NCBI GenBank assembly: GCA_964640175.1
Contig: CAZXFW010000006.1
Location: 62,001-126,000 of the forward strand
DNA: 64,000 bases
Source of the DNA: JACKDX01 sp964640175
GTDB taxonomy: Bacteria > Myxococcota_A > Polyangia > Polyangiales > GCA-016699535
Direction: 5' to 3'
This document shows, piece after piece, positions 46,953-56,133 of the stretch. Numbering within the stretch: position 1 is the first letter of the stretch; every line of letters begins with the position of its first letter. Both the position numbers and the translations under genes were made by a program. The notes under the pieces are model-generated. The model had not been told where the DNA came from, searched no databases, and saw only the letters and a program-made list of their open reading frames with translations.

Positions 46953-47318
46953 TTGGCGAAACGTGCCGAAACCCTGGTTGCCACGTGGCTAGAAGATCGC
47001 GGCTATCACATCGTTGAACGTAACGCCCGTGTGGGACGCTTGGAGATCGATATCATCGCCAAAGAGAACACAACGATCGTGTTCTGCGAGGTCCGAGCAC
47101 GGCGTCATGCACGTTTCATGAACCCTGAAGACTCGATTACCCCCGCTAAGATTCAACGGCTACAAACCGCAGCACGCTTATGGCTCTGCCGTCATTCTGG
47201 GGCACAAGGCTACCAGATGCGCTTCGATGTGGCTTCCGTCGTCTTTGATTGCCCTGAAGGGCGGGTGGTGTATTTTGACAACGCGTTCGATGGGAGTTCA
47301 GCCGGTTTTATGGGTTGA
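46953..47318 (+). CDS. yraN: YraN family (UPF0102) nuclease-like protein
   Basis: 121 residues starting with TTG at 46953 (a rare start; the upstream region contains a stop in this frame). It has the UPF0102 layout: AETLVATWLEDRGYHIVERN near the start, the strand RLEIDIIAKENTTIVFCEVRAR carrying the D...E.R residues of an endonuclease-like fold, and an RHARF..PEDSITPAKIQRL segment. YraN proteins are predicted Holliday-junction resolvase relatives. The 3' end overlaps the convergent HAMP gene by 11 bases. Confidence 0.85.
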   Translation: MAKRAETLVATWLEDRGYHIVERNARVGRLEIDIIAKENTTIVFCEVRARRHARFMNPEDSITPAKIQRLQTAARLWLCRHSGAQGYQMRFDVASVVFDCPEGRVVYFDNAFDGSSAGFMG

Positions 47319-47913
47319 TTTGACGGCGCATCGTCTCACATAACTGCCTGAGGGTGCGTGTAATTTCCTCCGGCGCACTTTGTTCACTGGCCATTACCAG
47401 CAGCCGCTCCAAGGCTAGCAGATCGTCCTCACGACGCGTGCGTAACGCAAGGACCATTTCTGAAAACGCTTCGCCCACATCCTGAAGTTCATCGTGTTTA
47501 CGAAAGCGTGCTTGAACGTTGAGATTACCGTTTTGAACCTCTGCCAACAGCCGTTTGAGCTTGAATGCAGGGCCTGCCAATCGGTGGGTAATTACGATCC
47601 CCGTTAACGCCATGGCCATGATCAAAAGCAAAATACCCCCTGCGATCGCCAACGCCACGCGACGATCCTGCTGCTCGGACCATTGCTCAAGATTATTGAC
47701 GACGGCTGGGTTAAGATCCGGCTGCGTTGCCATTTGTATTGCAAGCGCTTCGCTCTGTCCTTTGGAATAGTCATAAGCCAAGTACCCAAGGACCGAAGCA
47801 ACCGCCACCACCACAAGCATGACCATTCCCACATGTTTAAACTGAAAACGCCGATCAAGAACGTAATTGCGCATCTGACGCCGTGATGCTCCTGGTTGTG
47901 ATACATATGCCAT
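47308..47913 (-). CDS. HAMP-domain membrane protein without an output domain
   Basis: 201 residues. After a basic N-terminus with ASRRQMRNYVLDRRFQFKHV come two membrane helices (MVMLVVVAVASVLGYLAYDY, about 29-48; VALAIAGGILLLIMAMALTG, about 86-105) around a periplasmic loop, and then a HAMP domain (THRLAGPAFKLKRLLAEVQN, GNLNVQARFRKHDELQDVGE) and a helical tail. There is no kinase, methyl-accepting or cyclase domain, so it can pass a signal only to a partner. It lies 2 bp downstream of the HEAT-repeat gene and overlaps the 3' end of yraN. Confidence 0.8.
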   Translation of the reverse strand: MAYVSQPGASRRQMRNYVLDRRFQFKHVGMVMLVVVAVASVLGYLAYDYSKGQSEALAIQMATQPDLNPAVVNNLEQWSEQQDRRVALAIAGGILLLIMAMALTGIVITHRLAGPAFKLKRLLAEVQNGNLNVQARFRKHDELQDVGEAFSEMVLALRTRREDDLLALERLLVMASEQSAPEEITRTLRQLCETMRRQINP

Positions 47914-47915
47914 GG

Positions 47916-48773
47916 TTATCTTCCCCCGCTTGCTTGTTGCATCGCTTGAGACAGCCGTTTAAGCGCTCCGGAAAACGCGCCTTCAATGGCCTGCTGTCGC
48001 ATGGTGGCAAAATCACCACCCCCAGAGACGCGTGCTGCGCCGCTGAGCATGGCACGAATGTCGTGCCCCGGATAGGTGCTTAGAATCACCGATACTTCCG
48101 CACGTACTTCTTGGTCGGAAGATTGTTCCACATTCACAATCGAGCTATCTACGTAATAGCCTACCAAACTCTGTTTTTGTAAGACCGAACGTGCCTGAGC
48201 CTCGCTCTCGTTATCAGGCGCCAGTCGAACGCCTGCCATCGTGGCAATCCGTTGTTTGACAAAGTGCCTCAATGCCTGAAGCGAACCCCCTTTAATACCT
48301 TGAACATTGCTGCCCAGACTTCCTACGCCTACGTAAAACACACCCCTTTGGTCTTGAGTTTCAGTGTGTTCCAGGGCCGATATGGCCTGGTTGACGGCAC
48401 TTCGTACGGTCGGGTCGGGATCACGTGCGATGCGCCGCAATGCCGGTAGGGCTGAACAATCCCTCATTTCCTGCAATGCAGCGGCTGCAGAGGATCGCAC
48501 CGCAGGATGTTCATCCTTGAGAGCGACTATGAGCGCACGCACACTTTCAGAAGACCGTTCCACCCGTGCAAGCGAAAGCGCCGCCTGAGCACGGACTCGA
48601 AAATGCGTTGAGGTTTGCAATTTTCGGATCAGGAAATCGGTGCGCGCATTTTGGGCGTGCGCATGGGTGGCTATCCCCAAGCACGCCAACAAAACCCATA
48701 CACAAAGCCTTCGGCGCGCATAAGGCGAAGGAGATGCACACGCCTGGCTGGCATACAACGATCTAATGCGCAT
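47916..48773 (-). CDS. HEAT-repeat exported protein
   Basis: 285 residues. A basic N-terminus and hydrophobic stretch (RRLCVWVLLACLGIATHAHA) suggest a signal peptide cut near HAHAQ. Residues about 45-140 are HEAT/PBS-lyase-type repeats (AALSLARVERSSESVRALIV, DEHPAVRSSAAAALQEMRDC, DPDPTVRSAVNQAISALEHT). The rest is a soluble domain I do not recognise. HEAT repeats bind proteins. It is followed directly by the HAMP protein, which may be its partner in the envelope. Confidence 0.75.
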   Translation of the reverse strand: MRIRSLYASQACASPSPYARRRLCVWVLLACLGIATHAHAQNARTDFLIRKLQTSTHFRVRAQAALSLARVERSSESVRALIVALKDEHPAVRSSAAAALQEMRDCSALPALRRIARDPDPTVRSAVNQAISALEHTETQDQRGVFYVGVGSLGSNVQGIKGGSLQALRHFVKQRIATMAGVRLAPDNESEAQARSVLQKQSLVGYYVDSSIVNVEQSSDQEVRAEVSVILSTYPGHDIRAMLSGAARVSGGGDFATMRQQAIEGAFSGALKRLSQAMQQASGGR

Positions 48774-48940
48774 GCCGTCTTTCCATGGATGTTCTCCTGA
48801 CCTACCGTGACGTTGAGAAGTTCAGACGTCTAACGTCTTTCTAACATTCACTGTGGGTCTTTTGATAAGTATCTTTAAAAGACTCGTCTTCTGCAATGCA
48901 CTCTTTCAAAAGTGGTACGTAAAGGTAGGCTACAGAACCC

Positions 48941-50032
48941 ATGATGACTACGACAACCTGGATCATTCTCGCGCTTATTTTGATAAGTAGCCTGGGCACC
49001 TGGCTATGGTGGCTCTCTCGCAAGCCTAAAGCGCCACAGCTATCAGATTCGCAAACGGCATCTACCGCGCCACCTACACCCTCCGTCCCACACCCACGCG
49101 TCCATGCACCGCAGCCGCAGCATTTTGTGACAGCGCTTGCCAAGAGTCGAGCAGGATTTATGGCCCGTGTTGCCGATCTCATTCGGCAACATGCTCATTC
49201 AGGTGCGGGCAAAAGCGAGCAGGATGCCCTGTATCGCGACTTGGAAACAACGCTGCTTTCAGCCGACGTGGGTGCAACCACGACGAGCAAACTGCTTCAA
49301 AACATGACTGCACAGGCCGAGCAACGCGAAGGGCTCTTAGACATCCTGCGTCAGGACATGTTGCACATGTTGAAACAACCTACACGCCCTGCCCCTGCGC
49401 CCACCGGATTACACGTCTGGATGTTGGTAGGCGTCAACGGCGTAGGCAAAACGACCACAGCAGCAAAGCTCGCCCAACATCACCTTGCGCAAGGCAAAAC
49501 AGTCGTGCTGGCTGCCGCGGACACCTTTCGAGCAGCAGCAGTCGCCCAGCTCCAAACGTGGGCTGACCGCATGCACGTCGAAGTTGTGACTGGAAAAGAA
49601 GGCGCAGATCCCGCTTCGGTGGCCTTCGATGCCATCCGTAAAGCCCGCGAACTAGAAGCCGATATCGTGCTCATTGACACGGCCGGTCGGTTGCACACCA
49701 AAGCACCACTTATGGAAGAACTTAAGAAAGTCCATCGCAGCTGCGAAAAAGCACTGGGAAGACCTGTAGACGAAACGCTGCTTGTCCTGGATGCTACCAG
49801 CGGGCAAAATGCCGTACAGCAGGCAGCCACGTTTCAGGAAGCACTCCCTTTGACGGGGCTCGTGCTTACCAAACTTGATGGAACGGCCAAAGGGGGCGTC
49901 GTCCTGGCAGTGAGTGACCAGCTTGGCCTTGCGGTACGCTATGTGGGGCTCGGCGAAGGGATGAACGATCTGGCAGAATTCAACCCACAAGCCTTTGTAG
50001 ATGCCCTGTTTGCACTTTCAACCTCAGAATAG
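48941..50032 (+). CDS. ftsY: Signal recognition particle receptor FtsY
   Basis: 363 residues, starting at the first of two ATGs. FtsY is the inner-membrane docking GTPase for SRP-bound ribosomes. An N-terminal hydrophobic segment (WIILALILISSLGTWLWWLS) makes this a membrane-anchored form. A Pro-rich linker is followed by the N domain and the G domain with GVNGVGKTTTAAKLA (G1), LAAADTFRAAAV, LIDTAGRLHT and TKLDGTAKGGVVLAV. All GTPase motifs are intact. It is monocistronic as far as the spacing shows: the next gene starts 64 bp later on the same strand. Confidence 0.95.
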   Translation: MMTTTTWIILALILISSLGTWLWWLSRKPKAPQLSDSQTASTAPPTPSVPHPRVHAPQPQHFVTALAKSRAGFMARVADLIRQHAHSGAGKSEQDALYRDLETTLLSADVGATTTSKLLQNMTAQAEQREGLLDILRQDMLHMLKQPTRPAPAPTGLHVWMLVGVNGVGKTTTAAKLAQHHLAQGKTVVLAAADTFRAAAVAQLQTWADRMHVEVVTGKEGADPASVAFDAIRKARELEADIVLIDTAGRLHTKAPLMEELKKVHRSCEKALGRPVDETLLVLDATSGQNAVQQAATFQEALPLTGLVLTKLDGTAKGGVVLAVSDQLGLAVRYVGLGEGMNDLAEFNPQAFVDALFALSTSE

Positions 50033-50096
50033 CGATGCGAAGTTGAACTCCTGCGATTCACCATGTTATACGTGTCAGAACCTTTAGGGGCCTTGG

Positions 50097-51119
50097 ATGG
50101 GCAAGCTGCAGCAACGACTGGTCATATCAACGTTTTGTGCCCTCGTATTGGCAACTCCGCTTAGCCTCGCCAAGCATGCGACGGCTCAGGACATGACCTT
50201 TGACTTGGAAGACGTTGAGCAACAGCCTAAAAAACCGGCTCGCTCGCAAAAACGCAACAAGCGCTCACGAAAAGACAAGGCGGCAGAACAAGCCACCCCA
50301 GAAGCTGTTGATACAACGGCCGAACCAGACACCACGCAAACCACCACTGCCACGGGCTCAACGGAAACTGGGGTGATTGGCGAGCTGGCAGCCGAAGACA
50401 GCACTGTGGCTTCTGACTTCAAGCTTCAGGCTCCCAAAGAGGCCAAAGAAGAAATCTATGCGGTTCAGCAGATTTACGCCTTGCGCCTGAACCGTTTTGA
50501 GCTGGCTCCCTCGGTTGCGTTTACAGTGAACGACCCCTACGTCAGCCATACAGGCATTGGCGCAGCGTTTAATTATTGGTGGACTAACGTTCTGGCGATC
50601 GGTGTTAACTTTCTTTGGTATGAGGGGTTGGAAAACGAGTCTGATCTCAACTATCACGTCCGCCGCTCCACGCGCTTGGGCGTTCCGATCACCGAATACC
50701 AGTTTGGGGCCCATCTCAACTTCACGTATGTGCCTTTGTACGGCAAATTTTCCCTGTTTAATAATCATATTTTCCAATGGGATGCGTATGTGCTGGGGGG
50801 CGTTGGTGTGATGCGGACCCGTCCAGTGCCTGTGGTCGATCCTGAGTATCGTTACTTCGATTATGACTTCCGCTTGGCCTTCAACGTGGGCCTCGGTATT
50901 CGCGTGTTTGTAACACGGTATTTGGCGATCTTTGGCGAGCTACGTGACTATGCTTATCTTGAACAGTTTGAAAGCTTGGATGTGCCCTTAGATACGGCAG
51001 CACGGCAAGATCCAGACACCTGGCTTTCCGATAGCTCCACTCTTACGAATAACGTCACGATTCATCTGGGCGTTACGCTCTTTTTCCCCTTTAGCTTTGA
51101 GTACAAGTTACCTAGGTAG
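50097..51119 (+). CDS. Outer-membrane beta-barrel protein (1)
   Basis: 340 residues. A signal peptide (ISTFCALVLATPLSLAKHA, cut near ATAQD) precedes a charged Thr/Glu-rich linker and a C-terminal barrel from residue about 120. The strands alternate hydrophobic residues (RFELAPSVAFTVNDPYVSHT, TNVLAIGVNFLWYEG, FQWDAYVLGGVGVMRTRPV, LAIFGELRDYAYLEQF) and the protein ends ...FEYKLPR. Similar barrels occur in myxobacteria; GltA and GltB of the gliding apparatus are of this class, which makes them candidates here. It is followed by a second barrel after 3 bp. Confidence 0.8.
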   Translation: MGKLQQRLVISTFCALVLATPLSLAKHATAQDMTFDLEDVEQQPKKPARSQKRNKRSRKDKAAEQATPEAVDTTAEPDTTQTTTATGSTETGVIGELAAEDSTVASDFKLQAPKEAKEEIYAVQQIYALRLNRFELAPSVAFTVNDPYVSHTGIGAAFNYWWTNVLAIGVNFLWYEGLENESDLNYHVRRSTRLGVPITEYQFGAHLNFTYVPLYGKFSLFNNHIFQWDAYVLGGVGVMRTRPVPVVDPEYRYFDYDFRLAFNVGLGIRVFVTRYLAIFGELRDYAYLEQFESLDVPLDTAARQDPDTWLSDSSTLTNNVTIHLGVTLFFPFSFEYKLPR

Positions 51120-51122
51120 GCC

Positions 51123-52034
51123 ATGCAGAGGATGAGGCTGATCATACGATGTATCCTGAGTTTGACACTGGTCACAGTCATGTGGCTAGGCGTTGACCCT
51201 TCTTCTGCATCTGCACAGGAAGTGCAGGTGTCTGGGCCTCTTGCAGGGGCTCCGGCATGTATTGATTGCCGCCTCTATCGCGAAAATCGATTTTCCATCA
51301 AACCGTTTGTCGGGTTTACGCTTCAGGATGAATTTTCCAGGACCATCATGTTTGGCGCTGAAGCGGGCTACCATTTCACCGACTGGATTGGAATCGGCCT
51401 TTGGGGCGCCTTGGCCCCTGTACATATCGATACAGATTTGACTGACCAAGTGGGCTCACAAGGTCAATCCACGACCAATAACCGTCTCAGCCTGCCTTCT
51501 ACAGGTGGGTTCGATCAGCAAATCGGTGAGATCAAGTGGGCCGCGGGACTGGAAGCCGTGTTCATTCCATTGCGGGGTAAGCTGGCATTGTTTCAAAAGC
51601 TGTTTATCGATACCGATTTTTCAGTGTTCGGCGGCGTGGCCTTGGTGGGTATTGAAGAGCGTGCCAATGTCAACACAGGCTCAGGACCTACCGATGTCTG
51701 TTTGACAGGTGAAGCAAGCGCTTCTCCGGCATGTCTAGCGACTCAGAGCGCGCGTGCCAGCCGCGTCGCCATTGCGCCTTCCTTCGGCGTAGCCTTGACG
51801 GCGTATGCCACAGACTTTTTTGGAATCAGCTTGGAATGGCGTGCGCTTCCGTTTTCTTGGAATACCTCTGGCACCGATGAGGGCGGCAAAGATGAAAACG
51901 GCAATACAAACGGTGGAGATTTTCCCGATGGAAAGATTAATGGCGACGATCGCATCTTCCATTTCAATCACATGTTTAGCTTGGGATTTATCTTTTACTT
52001 GCCACCAGAGACAGGTCGCACCACCGCTGACTAA
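51123..52034 (+). CDS. Outer-membrane beta-barrel protein (2)
   Basis: 303 residues beginning 3 bp after the previous stop. A signal peptide (MRLIIRCILSLTLVTVMWLG, cut around SSASAQ) is followed by a short CIDC pair and barrel strands (FSIKPFVGFTLQDEFSRTIM, GAEAGYHFTDWIGIGLWGA, LALFQKLFIDTDFSVFGGVA, FGISLEWRALPFSW). The last strand ends in an aromatic-rich segment (HMFSLGFIFYLPPETG). The two barrels are probably co-expressed and could form a pair, as GltA and GltB do in Myxococcus; this is inference from class and location about 4 kb from the glt unit. Confidence 0.8.
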   Translation: MQRMRLIIRCILSLTLVTVMWLGVDPSSASAQEVQVSGPLAGAPACIDCRLYRENRFSIKPFVGFTLQDEFSRTIMFGAEAGYHFTDWIGIGLWGALAPVHIDTDLTDQVGSQGQSTTNNRLSLPSTGGFDQQIGEIKWAAGLEAVFIPLRGKLALFQKLFIDTDFSVFGGVALVGIEERANVNTGSGPTDVCLTGEASASPACLATQSARASRVAIAPSFGVALTAYATDFFGISLEWRALPFSWNTSGTDEGGKDENGNTNGGDFPDGKINGDDRIFHFNHMFSLGFIFYLPPETGRTTAD

Positions 52035-52043
52035 GGCGTGTAT

Positions 52044-52760
52044 CTAGCGCTTTTTGCGTGGCACGCCGTGATTGTCTAGCTGATAGTTTGATGGCAGGCT
52101 AATTCCCTTAGCCAACGTGCCCAACGACCACTGTTCTTGAGCAAACGTATCGAGAATACGGGCACGCACCCGGACGCTTTCCTCTTTGGCCAATAGCTCT
52201 ACGAGCCGCTCCTTGTAACTTTCTGCATTGGGCTGAGAGACTAAGACCCCTACGGTATAGAACCGGGTTGTTTCGTTCACATCATCCAAAAATCTCTCCA
52301 CCACAGGTCCGATACGGGGATCGTGGCGTTCTTCAAGCACCGCAAGCACTTGTATTTTCCGCTGAGGATCGCGCTCATACTCCGTGTCCATGCTTTGCAC
52401 CAAAGCAAGCAACTCCCCTAAAACATCTTCTTCGCTAAGCAAATGTTCGAGGAGTTTCAATGGCCAGCCCAGTGATTCCGCACGCCTTAAAAAGCGTTTA
52501 ACAGGTTCAACGGCCATTTCACTCGCATCTTTTATAATTTCGAAGGTTGCGTCTTTTTCTTCTTGATCCGTAATGCTCGGGTCTGTGGTGTACGTAAAAC
52601 GTATCAGAAGCGCATCAATGGCTTCTGGCGTTTTCATAGCTCCAAGTGCCTTGATGGCTTCCCATCGATCAGGGGATTGTGAACGCTTATTAGCCACACG
52701 CTGAGCAAACTTCTTGAGCGTGGCTTGGTTGTCCTTACTAAAGATGCTCCATAACGCCAT
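52044..52760 (-). CDS. HEAT-repeat cytoplasmic protein
   Basis: 238 residues without a signal peptide. Helical HEAT-like repeats run through it (RWEAIKALGAMKTPEAIDAL, EMAVEPVKRFLRRAESLGWP, RKIQVLAVLEERHDPRIGPV, TTRFYTVGVLVSQPNAESYK). Probably a protein-protein interaction scaffold; no specific role is known to me. It is 39 bp downstream of the cache-HAMP gene and converges with the second barrel gene at a 9-bp gap. Confidence 0.7.
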   Translation of the reverse strand: MALWSIFSKDNQATLKKFAQRVANKRSQSPDRWEAIKALGAMKTPEAIDALLIRFTYTTDPSITDQEEKDATFEIIKDASEMAVEPVKRFLRRAESLGWPLKLLEHLLSEEDVLGELLALVQSMDTEYERDPQRKIQVLAVLEERHDPRIGPVVERFLDDVNETTRFYTVGVLVSQPNAESYKERLVELLAKEESVRVRARILDTFAQEQWSLGTLAKGISLPSNYQLDNHGVPRKKR

Positions 52761-52799
52761 AACGCGGGGACCGTACTGCTCGGCTAAACCTTTTTCAAC

Positions 52800-54302
52800 C
52801 TACGGAATGAGGACAGGGTGCAGATTGACCTGACCACCTTTGCTCTGCACGATAAACCGAACCATTCGGCAACCATGCTGCGTCACCAAAGCCGCTGCAT
52901 TGGCCTGGAGACGTTTGATAAAACGATCTTGAGAGATCTGAGAGACATCCTCGCCCGTTGCCCGCTTGGCGCTCACATATTCTTGGAAGATCCGTTGATG
53001 GTAGTGGGCTTCGTTTTCAACGGCTAACCTGGCAATCACGGCTGGATCGTTTGGATCGTCCTGTGCCGCTTCTACTTCTTTGCGTACGGAGCCTCCCCGC
53101 ATGGAGTCTTTAAAAGCGGCATCACGCCAGGCAGAAGGCTCTGGAGGCTGTGAAATGCCACTGTGATCCTCTGTCAAAGGCGAAGTGCCATCCGGCACAC
53201 CGGCAAAGACATTCAGAAGCTGATTAATCCGATAGGCCAACCCGCCTAACTCTGCGCTTTTAATGTCGAGCCTCATCTCCGTATTGCCGTTAATAACGCC
53301 TAAAACACCTTCTTCGATCTGTTCGATCGGACGAAGCAGCATGGAGCCTATGACAATACCGTATCCGATCACGACAAGGGCAATAAACACTGTCAAGATA
53401 AGAATAATATTAACAGGCGAAGCCTTGCTAAGCACCTCGTCGCGATCCGCCAGTACCACAGCAGCCAATGGCGCAGCGTTTGTCAATGGCAAAGGCGTGA
53501 TCACGCCTTGGTATACATGATCTCCTAAAGAGGTGACCCAGGTATTGGAAGCGTGGGCTTTGTCATGCAATGCGGCATAAGTCTGTGCTTTGGCTCTGCC
53601 ACTGAATAAAAATGTTTTTAGCTCTGCCAAGGCTTGAGGAGGCAACGATGAGCTATACACCCTGCCCTCAGATACGAAAGCGACATCTCGCCCAATCATC
53701 TTGGCTTCTGATAACGCAACCCCATCCGAGACATCGTAGCTTACTACTAGCGCCCCTAAGAGCCTCCCTTCCCGAAAAGTCGAGATGGGAGCAACGGCGG
53801 TGCGTAATAAATCACCCGTAGGGGTATGATTCCAAATATCGATACGGGCCGTACCGGAGCGAAGGACATCTTTGAGCACAGGGATTTGTTGTTCTAAGGG
53901 TGTCCCATACATTTGGTTGCGATCGGCATTGCGTGCCATTACATGTCCCGTTTCATCCGTGATCACTACGATCTCAGGGCTGCTAGGCATGCCACGGGCC
54001 GGATCTTGAAACCATCGAGCCACAGCTTCTGCAGCTTCATACGCACGGTTACGCCGGCCTGTTTCATCGAGCGCCGCAAATACACTTTTCAACTGGGATG
54101 TATCCGCGCGGTCTCTCACAGCACTCATAAATTCCATGCCCGAAAGCCGCCATGAATGCTCAAGTTGTAGCTGCTCTTGACCTATACCGGCCTCAATGTC
54201 GTCAACCAGGCGCTGCTCGAATTCCGACTGAACCAGCCAATAAGAAGCCAGCCCCAACACCACTACCGCAGTCAAGTTGCCAGCGATGATCTTGAACCGC
54301 AT
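52800..54302 (-). CDS. Membrane sensor-like protein (cache domain, HAMP, myxobacterial tail)
   Basis: 500 residues. One N-terminal helix (AVVVLGLASYWLVQSEF), a periplasmic domain of about 250 residues that looks like a cache sensor (EIVVITDETGHVMARNADRN, GALVVSYDVSDGVAL), a second helix (NIILILTVFIALVVIGYGIV, about 290-310) and a HAMP segment (LLRPIEQIEEGVLGVINGNT). Instead of a kinase there is a linker and a C-terminal domain (HYHQRIFQEYVSAKRATGED, HGCRMVRFIVQSKGG) that I associate with the myxobacterial MXAN_5187-type C-terminal domain. Without a catalytic domain it must signal through partners; the HEAT protein next door is one possibility. Confidence 0.75.
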   Translation of the reverse strand: MRFKIIAGNLTAVVVLGLASYWLVQSEFEQRLVDDIEAGIGQEQLQLEHSWRLSGMEFMSAVRDRADTSQLKSVFAALDETGRRNRAYEAAEAVARWFQDPARGMPSSPEIVVITDETGHVMARNADRNQMYGTPLEQQIPVLKDVLRSGTARIDIWNHTPTGDLLRTAVAPISTFREGRLLGALVVSYDVSDGVALSEAKMIGRDVAFVSEGRVYSSSLPPQALAELKTFLFSGRAKAQTYAALHDKAHASNTWVTSLGDHVYQGVITPLPLTNAAPLAAVVLADRDEVLSKASPVNIILILTVFIALVVIGYGIVIGSMLLRPIEQIEEGVLGVINGNTEMRLDIKSAELGGLAYRINQLLNVFAGVPDGTSPLTEDHSGISQPPEPSAWRDAAFKDSMRGGSVRKEVEAAQDDPNDPAVIARLAVENEAHYHQRIFQEYVSAKRATGEDVSQISQDRFIKRLQANAAALVTQHGCRMVRFIVQSKGGQVNLHPVLIP

Positions 54303-54467
54303 AGACCCTCAGTTTCTAACACCTTGGCGAATTAACGGTCAAGCTCTTGATATATTGTCGCTTTTTAGAAAATCTGCCGGGTCTTTTTCACTCCCTGCAT
54401 AAACCATGAACAGGCAGGTTTACCCCTTTGTTGCCGTCAGGTCACAGGTGCTTAAAATCGGGCTGAC

Positions 54468-55841
54468 GTGACATCTTCTACGACGTGGCAAGTCTTATGT
54501 GCAAGTGCTGAACTAGCCGCTGAAGTTCATCATTTGGGTATGGAACGCAGGCTTACCCTTGCTCCAGACATGACTCCCAATCCGCTGGCTGAAGCTCAAA
54601 CAGCCCTTATGAAAGGGGCGAGTGTACTTTTGGCATTGCAAGCCACGCCGGATGTTAAAAGCCTTGTGAAGTTAGCTCGTACGGCACATCATGAAAAGCA
54701 ACACGTCGTCCTCGGCTTCCTCGAACAAAGCCATAGCGCGCGCGCCATGCGAGAGTTCGCCTGTGATCTCGGAATCACCTGCGTTGAAGACATGGGCGCC
54801 CTCGTAGCCGCAGCCGCCTTGCTGATGGCAGGCGCTCAACGCCCTTGGACCGCATCGCTCCGCATGCTCAACTCCCTTGATCGCGCTAAACTCCATCCCT
54901 TGATAGATACTATAGACGCCAAATCAGGCGCCTTTGGTTCTGAGTCGAACTTTTACGTATCCTGGCGTGCCACAGAACATCATCCTTGGCATGTAATTGG
55001 CTCCCGCACTCAAGTGGCGGAAGCCTTACGCGCCTTACGCGCCGCCAATCCGTACGAACCACCAGACTTGCTAGGCCTGCCTCCTCCCAAGGATGTAGAC
55101 CATCACGCGGTACAACAGGTGTTGTTTGGACCTGCCAGGGCACTTTCCGATCCTGCCAGTAAAGCAGTGCTGCGTCCCTATGGCGTACCTTGTCCGGAGG
55201 AAGAACTCTGCTCCAGTTCTTCACGCACTGCCTCAGAGGCGACCCGGATGGGTTTTCCTGTACGCATTGCACTTGCTTCTCCTGACCTCCGAGCCTGGGA
55301 TCACCCTGACCTCGTCGTCGATGCAGTCGACAATGCGTCACGTGCCAGACAGGTGTTTCAGCACGTCATGGAGCTCGCCAAAGAACGCGCACCCCAAGCC
55401 CGGCTCCTTGGGGTCACGGTGAGCCTAACCCGGGCTGAGCGTGCATTGTTGCGTATCCGCATCACTCCAGCACCCCATGGGCTCGTATTGCTCCAAGTGG
55501 GTTTTGCCGATCCGCACGGAATGGCTGCAGGAGACGTGACCATGTCTTATCTCCCTATTTCGAAGGAACGCTTCGAACCTATGCTAAGCCGTCTAAAAGG
55601 ACACCAATTGCTGTTTGAAAGCAATCACGACGGTCGCGGACGTGCGCGGTATTCAGGCACGGAGATGCTCTACGAAGTTCTGCATCGATTAGGCACCTTT
55701 GTAAATTATCAACGCAAGGAGGTGGATTCCGTAGAACTTAACCCATTGGTTGTGTTGCTCGATGGATCGGTGGAAATTCGCGAGGCTTGCGTCACCGTCA
55801 CGGATGCCTTTAGTCGTGCATTGAGCGAGGCTTCAGGCTAA
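54468..55841 (+). CDS. Degenerate acyl-CoA synthetase (NDP-forming)-like protein
   Basis: 457 residues with GTG at 54468. The first half is a Rossmann-like region (ASVLLALQATPDVKSLVKLA, DMGALVAAAALLMAG). The second half has an ATP-grasp_5-like domain: VLRPYGVPCPEEELCSSSSR, TRMGFPVRIALASPDLRAWD, and the closing strand SVELNPLVVLLDGSVEIREA, similar to the ELDINPLLVL end of NDP-forming acetyl-CoA synthetases. The expected Lys after the PV strand (usually PVVLK) is Arg-Ile, and the glycine-rich CoA-binding motif is not obvious, so catalysis is doubtful. Similar genes occur in myxobacteria. It ends just before a bidirectional terminator hairpin. Confidence 0.6.
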   Translation: MTSSTTWQVLCASAELAAEVHHLGMERRLTLAPDMTPNPLAEAQTALMKGASVLLALQATPDVKSLVKLARTAHHEKQHVVLGFLEQSHSARAMREFACDLGITCVEDMGALVAAAALLMAGAQRPWTASLRMLNSLDRAKLHPLIDTIDAKSGAFGSESNFYVSWRATEHHPWHVIGSRTQVAEALRALRAANPYEPPDLLGLPPPKDVDHHAVQQVLFGPARALSDPASKAVLRPYGVPCPEEELCSSSSRTASEATRMGFPVRIALASPDLRAWDHPDLVVDAVDNASRARQVFQHVMELAKERAPQARLLGVTVSLTRAERALLRIRITPAPHGLVLLQVGFADPHGMAAGDVTMSYLPISKERFEPMLSRLKGHQLLFESNHDGRGRARYSGTEMLYEVLHRLGTFVNYQRKEVDSVELNPLVVLLDGSVEIREACVTVTDAFSRALSEASG

Positions 55842-55872
55842 ACGCGATGCCTTGTCCCATAGAAAAGACAAG

Positions 55873-55905
55873 CCCACCCCCAACACCAAAAGGTGCGAGG
55901 ATGGG
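55873..55905. terminator. Bidirectional intrinsic terminator
   Basis: A hairpin CCCACCCCCAACACC-AAAA-GGTGCGAGGATGGG (pairing strong at CACC/GGTG and CCCA/TGGG) lies between the convergent acyl-CoA synthetase-like gene and the 51-residue membrane protein gene. On the minus strand it is followed by TTGTCTTTTCT, a T-rich tract. Confidence 0.55.
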
Positions 55906-55934
55906 ATTCTAAGCTCTTTACTGGACCCTACGAA

Positions 55935-56090
55935 TTAGGGGCCGGTCAAACCTCGATCTTGTGTGGTTTCTTCAGCCTTTAGGAACGGTGCTAATCCCGC
56001 AACACGCGCCACACCTAAGTATAAAAGAGCCAGTACTGCAACCACAATTGCACCTTTGGTTACTGCACTCGCGTCAGACCAGAATGACAT
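55935..56090 (-). CDS. 51-residue single-pass membrane protein
   Basis: A gene found by eye. From the ATG at 56090 (seven bases after a perfect AAGGAGG) to TAA at 55935-55937 the product reads MSFWSDASAVTKGAIVVAVL then ALLYLGVARVAGLAPFLKAE and a polar tail. One membrane helix spans residues about 12-31, with the C-terminus polar. A promoter (56134-56163) and a terminator (55873-55905) flank it, so it is an independent unit. No family is recognised; similar small proteins near regulator genes are known in myxobacteria but I cannot name one. Confidence comes from the ribosome-binding site, promoter and terminator together. Confidence 0.7.
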   Translation of the reverse strand: MSFWSDASAVTKGAIVVAVLALLYLGVARVAGLAPFLKAEETTQDRGLTGP

Positions 56091-56133
56091 GACATCGCCT
56101 CCTTAGTGGATCCATGTAAAACTACTAGCCCCT

